Shown here in pieces: positions 58,434-64,000 of a stretch of 64,000 bases of DNA. The stretch's first letter is position 1. Every line of letters starts with the position of its first letter. The position numbers and the translations under genes were made by a program. Under the pieces are notes generated by a model, which worked only from the letters and a program-made list of their open reading frames with translations, did not search any database and was not told where the DNA came from. Origin of the DNA: ZC4RG20 sp963782445 (GTDB lineage Bacteria > Pseudomonadota > Gammaproteobacteria > Steroidobacterales > Rariloculaceae). The stretch spans positions 3,162,001-3,226,000 of the forward strand of contig CAWAJM010000001.1 of assembly GCA_963782445.1 (NCBI GenBank). The letters are read 5' to 3'.

Positions 58434-58782
58434 GGCGCAGGATTCACGTCATTCCGGGTCGGCCGTCTCGCCATGAGCCAGGCGGATGAGCTCGGCCAAG
58501 CCCGCGCGCATCGCCGCGAAGGCCTCGGCGCCGATGCGCGCTTCGAACTCGCGATCGATGCGCGCGCGGGCCTTGGCCTGCGCCCCTGCGGGTCGCCGTC
58601 GCAGCGGAGTTGCTCTCGCTGGGACTTTCGATGGCGGCCGTCCTCGAGGGCGCCGGGCCCGCGCGGATGACCTATACTCTCCGACCCATGGCTCATCTCG
58701 TCGCCAGGGACCGGATCGAACGCCGACGCACGCACAGCGCGGAGCGCTCTCGACCTATGCAGACTTCAGAGGGACCGCGGAC
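58434..58782. other. Non-coding stretch with a possible regulator remnant
   Basis: No intact gene is supported between the palindrome and the cyclo-ligase start. On the minus strand a frame ending with TGA at 58449-58451 reads IDREFEARIGAEAFAAMRAG then LAELIRLAHGE, like the last helix of a MarR-type regulator, but upstream of about 58590 it becomes unconvincing and has no usable start. A 6S RNA gene often precedes the cyclo-ligase gene in Gammaproteobacteria. I could not recognise one here. Confidence 0.3.
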
Positions 58783-59382
58783 GTGAGCCGCCCGCAGAGT
58801 TGGCACGAAGTGACCGCGTGGCGCAAAGACATGCGCGCGCGCCTGCTCGACGAGCGCCGCGCACTCTCCCGCTCGGCAAGAGAGCGCATCGCCGCCGCGA
58901 TCATGCTCGGCCTCCGCCTGCACGCGCCCGCGGAGATGAAGCGCAGCGTGGCGTTCTATTGGCCCATCAAGGCGGAGCCGGATCTGCGCCCCTTCATACG
59001 CGAGCTCCTCGAAGGCGGCACGGAAGCGGCGCTGCCGGTCGTCGTCACGCGGAATGCACCACTCGAGTTCTGGCGTTGGGATGCCGCCACGAAGCTGACT
59101 CGACAAAGCGTATGGGGCATCCCGATCCCTGCGGAGCGCGTCCCGATGCGCCCGGCAGTCCTGCTTGCACCTTGCGTCGGGTTCGACGCGGCGGCTTATC
59201 GGCTCGGGCACGGCGGCGGCTACTACGATCGCACGCTCGCGAGTCTCACACCGCGCCCATTCGTCATCGGTGTGGGATTCGCGAGCAGCCGCATGGAAAC
59301 GATCCATCCCCAGCCGCACGACATCCCGCTCGACATGATCGTTACGGAGGCCGGAGTGCTGCACGGCTCCGCCTCGCACTAG
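58783..59382 (+). CDS. 5-formyltetrahydrofolate cyclo-ligase
   Basis: This 199-residue ATP-dependent enzyme converts 5-formyl-THF to 5,10-methenyl-THF in folate metabolism. Conserved parts are the early KDMRARLLDERRALS region that binds ATP, VAFYWPIKAEPDLRP, and the signature VGFDAAAYRLGHGGGYYDRTL, which is diagnostic. GTG 58783 with GAGGG 10 bases upstream is chosen; ATG 58831 would remove a conserved basic segment. It is convergent with the REC-GAF kinase gene ending at 59402. Confidence 0.92.
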   Translation: MSRPQSWHEVTAWRKDMRARLLDERRALSRSARERIAAAIMLGLRLHAPAEMKRSVAFYWPIKAEPDLRPFIRELLEGGTEAALPVVVTRNAPLEFWRWDAATKLTRQSVWGIPIPAERVPMRPAVLLAPCVGFDAAAYRLGHGGGYYDRTLASLTPRPFVIGVGFASSRMETIHPQPHDIPLDMIVTEAGVLHGSASH

Positions 59383-59401
59383 CAGGCAGCAGGCCGTCGG
59401 G

Positions 59402-61180
59402 CTACGGCGCCGACGGGGCCGCGTCGGCGAGGCGGACGTGGCGGGGCAACCATATTGAAAAGGTCGTGACCTCGGGCTCGGCCGTGTCGACCTCGATCGT
59501 GCCGCCGTGGGCAACGACGAGCTCTCGGGTGATGAAAAGGCCCAGGCCGAGCCCCCCGGCGTGAGCCTCGCGCCGGCGCCGGAACGGCGAAAACGGATCC
59601 CCGAGCGCAGCCGCCGAGATCGCACCTTCGTTCCTGACGCGCAGTGCGACGCCATCGGGGCGCGTACCGTCCAGCTGCACGAGAATCTCGGCTCCGGGCC
59701 GCCCGTGCTGACCGGCATTGCCGATGACGTTCGATGCGATTTGGAGGATTCGATCCGCATCCCAGGTACCGATCGAATCCCCGCACACATCGACGCGGAT
59801 CGCCCAGTCCGAGTGCGCCAGAGCGAGCTCGCTCACGGCTTGGCGGCACAATTGTGCCAAATCCGTCGACCGCGGCACCAGCTCGAATCCGCCGCCGACG
59901 CGGGACCGCGTGAAGTCGAGGAGCTGCTCGATCATGCGGTGCATTCGCGCCGCGCTGCGCAGGATCCGATCGAGCCACTGACCGGTGCCCTCGTCCTTGC
60001 GGCCGAACCGCATGAGCTGCGCGGCGGCCGTGATCGCGCCGAGCGGACTGCGCAGGTCGTGTGCGAGGATGCCCGCGAAGATCTCGTTATAGTGCAGGGT
60101 CTGCTTGAGCTCGACGACCACCGCCTCGCGGGCGTTCAAGGCCATGAGCAGCTTCTGTTCGGCGGCCTCGGCCGTGACGCGGGCACTGCGCTCGGCGTCG
60201 CGCAGCCGCAGCCGCTCGATGGCGCCTGCCGCGTGCGAGGCGATCGTCAGCGCGAGGTTCGCCTCGTGCTCCGAGAAGGCGCGCGCGCGGTCCCAACCGA
60301 GCACGAGCGTCCCGAGAATCCGCCGTTCCGAGACGAGCGGCACGAAGCCGAGGGCGCGCACGCCCCGCTCCAGCAAGCGGCTCCGATAGGTCTCCGCCGC
60401 GTCCGCGCCGAGGTCGCCGATCAGCACGGGGCGCGGTGCCCGCTCGGCCTCGAACCGCGGGCAGTTGGGCTCGAGATCTGCCGCCGCGGCCTCGAAGGCG
60501 CCCCGCCCGGAGCGAAAGCGCGGCGCCTCGTCGGCACCGAAGAGCAGGAGGCCGGAGGCGTCGGCGCCGAGTATTTCGTGCACGGCGTCGAGGGCAGGCC
60601 CGTGCACGTCTTCGGGCTTGTCGCACTGACCGGTTGCCTGGGCGAGGCGGAACAGCAGCTCCGTTTCCTGCCGGGAGCGCTCGGCCTGGCGCCGCGCGGC
60701 GTCGATTTCCTGGCGCTGCCTCTCTAGGGCGACGAGCACGTCCACCTTGGCCTGCAGCACGCGCTCGCTCAAGGGCTTGAACAGAAAATCGATGGCGCCC
60801 GTCTCGTAGCCCGAGAACGCGCCGAAATCGGCTTTGGAGCCCGCGGTCACGAAGATGATCGGCACTCGCCGGGTCCGGTCCACGCCCCTAATGAGCTCCG
60901 CGAGCTCGAAGCCGTCGATTTCCGGCATCATGACGTCGATGATCGCGACGGCGATGTCCCGCTCGAGAAGGAGCTGCAGTGCCGCGCGGGCGGAATCGGC
61001 CGTCAGTATCTCCACGTCGTCCCGCCGCAGCGCGGCCTCGAGCGCGAGCAGATTGTCGGCGTTGTCGTCGACGATGAGCACGGCCGGGACGTGGCGCTCG
61101 ATCGAACGGCTGCGCCGGCCGAAATTCTGGATGCCGTGGGCTTGCGCGCCGCGATCGGTCGTCGAGCTGACTTGGCTCAT
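59402..61180 (-). CDS. REC-GAF-histidine kinase
   Basis: This 592-residue soluble kinase opens with a receiver domain (AVLIVDDNADN; phospho-Asp about 82 in IIDVMMPEIDG; Lys in LFKPLSERV). A coiled linker, a GAF domain (about 185-325), a HisKA box with His about 374 (GILAHDLRSPLGAI) and a HATPase (NVIGNAGQHG, GLGLGLFITRELV) follow. An N-terminal receiver lets it be driven by another kinase, such as the multi-receiver kinase upstream in the operon. Its ATG overlaps the stop of the CheR gene (ATGA), so they are translated together. The GAF domain may sense a small molecule. Confidence 0.9.
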   Translation of the reverse strand: MSQVSSTTDRGAQAHGIQNFGRRSRSIERHVPAVLIVDDNADNLLALEAALRRDDVEILTADSARAALQLLLERDIAVAIIDVMMPEIDGFELAELIRGVDRTRRVPIIFVTAGSKADFGAFSGYETGAIDFLFKPLSERVLQAKVDVLVALERQRQEIDAARRQAERSRQETELLFRLAQATGQCDKPEDVHGPALDAVHEILGADASGLLLFGADEAPRFRSGRGAFEAAAADLEPNCPRFEAERAPRPVLIGDLGADAAETYRSRLLERGVRALGFVPLVSERRILGTLVLGWDRARAFSEHEANLALTIASHAAGAIERLRLRDAERSARVTAEAAEQKLLMALNAREAVVVELKQTLHYNEIFAGILAHDLRSPLGAITAAAQLMRFGRKDEGTGQWLDRILRSAARMHRMIEQLLDFTRSRVGGGFELVPRSTDLAQLCRQAVSELALAHSDWAIRVDVCGDSIGTWDADRILQIASNVIGNAGQHGRPGAEILVQLDGTRPDGVALRVRNEGAISAAALGDPFSPFRRRREAHAGGLGLGLFITRELVVAHGGTIEVDTAEPEVTTFSIWLPRHVRLADAAPSAP

Positions 61181-62034
61181 GACGCTCTCCTCAATCGATA
61201 CAGGCGTTCTCGTTGGGCGACGGGCTCGAACGCCGCTTCGTGCTGCGAAAGCGCGAGCGTCTCCCTGCCGCCGAGCCCGAGAAAGCCGCGTGGACACAGC
61301 GAATCGAGGAACAGGCCCAAAGCGCGCTCTTGCAGCCGCGCGCCGAAGTAGATCAGCACGTTGCGGCACGAGACGAACTGCACCTCTGCGAAGGCGGCGT
61401 CCGTCGCCAGACAATGGTCGGAGAACACGATGCGCCGGCGCAGGAACGGCCGGAACACAGCGAGCGAGTAGGCGGCCGTGTAGTAGGTCGCGAGCGACTC
61501 CCGCCCACCTGCGCGGAAGTAGTTCTCCGTAAAACCGCGCGTGCGCTCGAGCGAATACGTACCTTCCTTGGCTGCTCTGAGGCTCGCCGGGTCGATATCG
61601 GTGGCGTAGATCAGCGAGCGGTCGAGCAGGCCCGCCTCATGGAGCAGTATCGCCATCGAGTAGGCTTCTTCCCCGGTTCCGCAGCCGGCGACCCAGAGCC
61701 TCGGCGACGGATAAGTCGCGAGGTGCGGGACGATCTCGTTCCGGACGACGCTGTAGTACTCCGGGTCCCGAAACAGATCGCTGACCTGCACCGTGAGGTA
61801 GCCGAGCAGCCTGCCGAATACGGCCGGCTCCTGCATGACTCTATCGGCTAGCGCCGCGATGGAGTGCTCGCCCAGCGATTCGCAGGCGAGGTCGACGCGC
61901 CGCCGCAAGGTCGAAAGCGCGTAATGCCGGAAGTCGTAATGGTAGCGAAGGTAGATCGCCTCGAGCAGGCCCTTCAGCTCGCCCCCGTGGCCGCCGCCCG
62001 TCTGCGCCATGTCTCGAAGCTTCACCGCAACCAT
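61177..62034 (-). CDS. CheR-type protein-glutamate methyltransferase
   Basis: This 285-residue chemotaxis-type methyltransferase has an N-terminal helical domain (GLLEAIYLRYHYDFRHYALS) and a SAM-binding domain with LWVAGCGTGEEAYSMAILLH. The ribose-binding ATDIDPASLRAAKEG and the catalytic region VQFVSCRNVLIYFGARLQER complete it. It would methylate glutamates on a receptor or a PAS/GAF kinase. No MCP, CheB, CheA or flagellar gene occurs in the window. The ATG at 62034 lies inside the end of the upstream kinase gene (13-base overlap). It shares overlapping junctions with genes on both sides. Confidence 0.92.
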   Translation of the reverse strand: MVAVKLRDMAQTGGGHGGELKGLLEAIYLRYHYDFRHYALSTLRRRVDLACESLGEHSIAALADRVMQEPAVFGRLLGYLTVQVSDLFRDPEYYSVVRNEIVPHLATYPSPRLWVAGCGTGEEAYSMAILLHEAGLLDRSLIYATDIDPASLRAAKEGTYSLERTRGFTENYFRAGGRESLATYYTAAYSLAVFRPFLRRRIVFSDHCLATDAAFAEVQFVSCRNVLIYFGARLQERALGLFLDSLCPRGFLGLGGRETLALSQHEAAFEPVAQRERLYRLRRAS

Positions 62035-64000
62035 ACTCGCAGGAGCGACAGGAGCTTCTCGACTTCGACGGGTTTGGCGATGAACTCGTTGGCACCGGCC
62101 TCGAGACATGCGGCCCGATCGTCCGGCATGGCCTTGGACGTGAGCGCGATGATCGGCAGCGAAGCCCAGCGCGAGTCCTTGCGAATTTCGCGCGTCGCGG
62201 CGAAGCCGTCCATCTCAGGCATCATGAGGTCCATGAGGACGAGATCGACGGGCTCTTCTTCGAGCCGCTCGATGGCCTCCCGGCCGTTCTGCGCCACGTC
62301 TATGCGCAAGCCCTTGGGCTCGAGGACGCGCGTCAGAGCGAAGATGCTGCGAACGTCGTCCTCGACGAGCAGGACCCGGCGGCCGTCGAAAACGGCTTCG
62401 CGGTCGCGCGCCGCTTCGAGCATCCGGCGATGCGCCTCGGGCAGCTCGGCCTCGACCTTGTGCAGAAACAGCGTCACTTCTTCGAGAAGCCGCTCGGGCG
62501 AGCGCGCGCCCTTGACGATGATGGAGGACGACAGGCGGCGCAGCCGCTGCTGCTCGTCGAGGCTCAGCATGCGGCCCGTGTAGACGATGACGGGGGGAAA
62601 CGAACACGGCTCGTGGCCGGCCATTCGCTCGAGCAGCTCGAAACCGCTGACGACGGGAAGCATGAGGTCGACCACGCAACAGTCGAACGTCCTGCGGCAC
62701 AATTCCGCGATGGCTTCGTCGGCCGTGGCGACCGCCACGATCTCCACGCCGTCCGCCTGCAACAGGCGCGCGATCGCCTCGCGCTGCGTCCCCTCGTCCT
62801 CGACGACGAGCACACGCTTCACGTCGCGCAGAAGGTGTTCCTCGAAAGTGCGAAACGCGCCGGCAAGCTGCTCCAGGTCCACGGGCTTGAGTGCAAAACC
62901 CACTGCGCCGAGCTCCCGCGCGACTTTGCCGTAATCATGGACGGACACGATGTGCACGGGCACGTGGCGGGCGGCCGGGTCGCGCTTGAGCAGCTCCAGG
63001 ACCGTGAGCCCGGAATGGTCGGGGAGCCCGATATCGAGCAACACGGCGGCCGGGGAATAGGTGCGGGCGAACTTGAGCCCCTCGGCCGCGCCCCGGGCCA
63101 CGACGCATTGGTAGCCGTGCTCGCGCCCGAGGTCGCGAAGGATCTCGGCGAACGCCGGATCGTCCTCGATGACGAGCAGGACGCGCCGCGGATCGGCGAT
63201 CGAGTCGCGATCGTCCTCGACGAACGGCGCGGCAGCCGGCGGCTCGGCGTCGATCGCGGCCGCGAGCTGCCGCGGCGGCCGCCGGTCCGCGGGCGGCTCG
63301 GCTTCGGCCGCGGGCCGGCGCGGGAGCAGGACCGTGAAGGCGCTGCCGAGTCCGCGGCTGCTGCGCAGCGTGATCTCCCCGCCCAGCAGCGCCACGAGCT
63401 CCCGGCTGATCGAAAGTCCGAGCCCTGTCCCGCCGTAGCGCCGGTTCGTGGTCCCGTCTGCCTGCCTGAACGCTTCGAAGATGACCTCCTGCTGCTCGGG
63501 TGCGATACCGATGCCCGTATCCTCGACGGTAAACGCGAGGTGACTCGGACCGTGGCGCGCGACGTGCAGGCGAACCTCGCCCCGCTCCGTGAACTTGAGG
63601 GCGTTCGAGAGCAGATTCGTCAGGACTTGCCGCAAACGCTCGCCATCGGTCTCGAGGGTCTCGGGACAGTCGGGCTCGATGGTCGTGCCGAGAGCGATGT
63701 CGCGCTCGTTCGCGAGGGGCTCGAAGCGGCTCCGCAGGCCTTCTACGAGACAGGCGATCTTCGTCGGCTGGATCTCGAGATCGATCTTGCCCGACTCGAC
63801 CTTGGCCAGATCGAGAATGTCGTTGATGAGCGCAAGCAGGTCGTTGCCGGCGCTGTAGATGCTCTGCGCATACCTGACCTGCTCGGGCGTCAGTGTCCGC
63901 TCCTTGTTGTCCATGAGGAGCTTGGCCAGAATCAAGGAGCTGTTCAACGGCGTCCTGAGCTCGTGGGACATGTTCGCGAGGAACTCGGACTTGTAGCGCG
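62022..64000 (-). CDS. Multi-receiver hybrid histidine kinase, 5' end outside window
   Basis: The frame is open to the right edge (RYKSEFLANMSHELRTPL), so the gene begins beyond base 64000 and any sensor part is missing. Visible domains in order: HisKA (His in MSHELRTPLNSS) and HATPase (NLLSNALKFT, DTGIGIAPEQQEVIFEAF, GTGLGLSISREL). Three receivers follow, with phospho-Asp in LLDIGLPDHSG, VVDLMLPVVSG and LMDLMMPEMDG. The third has a complete SK...KP set (LTSKAMPDD, FIAKPVEVEK), while the second has an altered Lys region (SSIIVKGARSP). It is followed by cheR and a REC-GAF kinase in an overlapping operon. Confidence 0.9.
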   Translation of the reverse strand, partial: RYKSEFLANMSHELRTPLNSSLILAKLLMDNKERTLTPEQVRYAQSIYSAGNDLLALINDILDLAKVESGKIDLEIQPTKIACLVEGLRSRFEPLANERDIALGTTIEPDCPETLETDGERLRQVLTNLLSNALKFTERGEVRLHVARHGPSHLAFTVEDTGIGIAPEQQEVIFEAFRQADGTTNRRYGGTGLGLSISRELVALLGGEITLRSSRGLGSAFTVLLPRRPAAEAEPPADRRPPRQLAAAIDAEPPAAAPFVEDDRDSIADPRRVLLVIEDDPAFAEILRDLGREHGYQCVVARGAAEGLKFARTYSPAAVLLDIGLPDHSGLTVLELLKRDPAARHVPVHIVSVHDYGKVARELGAVGFALKPVDLEQLAGAFRTFEEHLLRDVKRVLVVEDEGTQREAIARLLQADGVEIVAVATADEAIAELCRRTFDCCVVDLMLPVVSGFELLERMAGHEPCSFPPVIVYTGRMLSLDEQQRLRRLSSSIIVKGARSPERLLEEVTLFLHKVEAELPEAHRRMLEAARDREAVFDGRRVLLVEDDVRSIFALTRVLEPKGLRIDVAQNGREAIERLEEEPVDLVLMDLMMPEMDGFAATREIRKDSRWASLPIIALTSKAMPDDRAACLEAGANEFIAKPVEVEKLLSLLRVWLR

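Noticed and set aside
58434..58782. 6S RNA gene upstream of the 5-formyl-THF cyclo-ligase
   Set aside because: This is a common location in Gammaproteobacteria, but no long bulged hairpin with promoter-like bubble could be recognised by eye. A covariance-model search would be needed.

Overview
The window is very G+C-rich, densely coding bacterial DNA. It encodes outer-membrane beta-barrels, Tat and Sec exported proteins, an atypical phosphoenolpyruvate carboxylase, ArgS, a CorA transporter, signal peptidase I, and many two-component and catabolic genes. This fits a chromosomal segment of a Gram-negative proteobacterium. The mix of amidohydrolases, MmgE/PrpD, p-cresol-type flavocytochrome and exported families of unknown function resembles environmental Gammaproteobacteria (Steroidobacteraceae-like), but that placement is an inference. 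No rRNA, tRNA, CRISPR array, intact insertion sequence or phage block is visible.

Layout. 1-5.2 kb: 3' end of an S9 peptidase, then two histidine kinases and a NarL-type regulator. 5.4-7.1 kb: two exported paralogues and a beta-barrel remnant. 7.2-10.4 kb: two amidohydrolases, two nested inverted-repeat elements and a DoxX protein. 10.4-16.8 kb: ppc, argS, and a small gene overlapping a cytochrome b/molybdoenzyme pair. 16.8-19.5 kb: a REP-like hairpin, then a p-cresol-methylhydroxylase-like flavocytochrome operon led by a Tat-signal protein. 19.7-24.6 kb: methyltransferase, small Cys-rich protein, phosphotransferase, MmgE/PrpD protein and SDR. 24.8-32.1 kb: repeat-rich exported protein, outer-membrane proteins, exported SDR, SnoaL-like protein, membrane protein and SulP transporter. 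32.1-37.3 kb: arylsulfatase beside SulP (sulfate release and uptake), then a saccharopine-dehydrogenase-like/ALDH7-like pair (lysine or 2-aminoadipate catabolism). 37.3-42.3 kb: CxxC repeat protein, sugar porter, MutS-family remnant, exported SnoaL-like protein and ECF42-type sigma factor. 42.5-46.2 kb: hybrid kinase with an apparent frameshift, orphan ParB and O-methyltransferase. 46.3-49.6 kb: four overlapping genes for exported proteins, including a metallo-beta-lactamase-fold protein lacking its HxHxDH ligands. 49.8-59.4 kb: phospholipase C-type phosphoesterase, TrpB2, CorA, DUF481, LepB, Crp/Fnr regulator, receiver, DUF4336 and 5-FTHF cyclo-ligase. 59.4-64 kb: a kinase-CheR-kinase operon that runs off the right edge.

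Signal transduction is unusually prominent: five kinases, several of them hybrids, two separate regulators, a CheR, a Crp/Fnr protein and an ECF sigma factor. The least explained parts are the four-gene exported operon (46.3-49.6 kb), the small gene coupled to a molybdoenzyme system (14.9-16.8 kb), the tandem paralogues where one carries an inserted glycine-rich segment (5.4-6.7 kb), and the nested inverted repeats at 9.6-9.95 kb. No complete defence system or other clearly novel system could be demonstrated from sequence alone.
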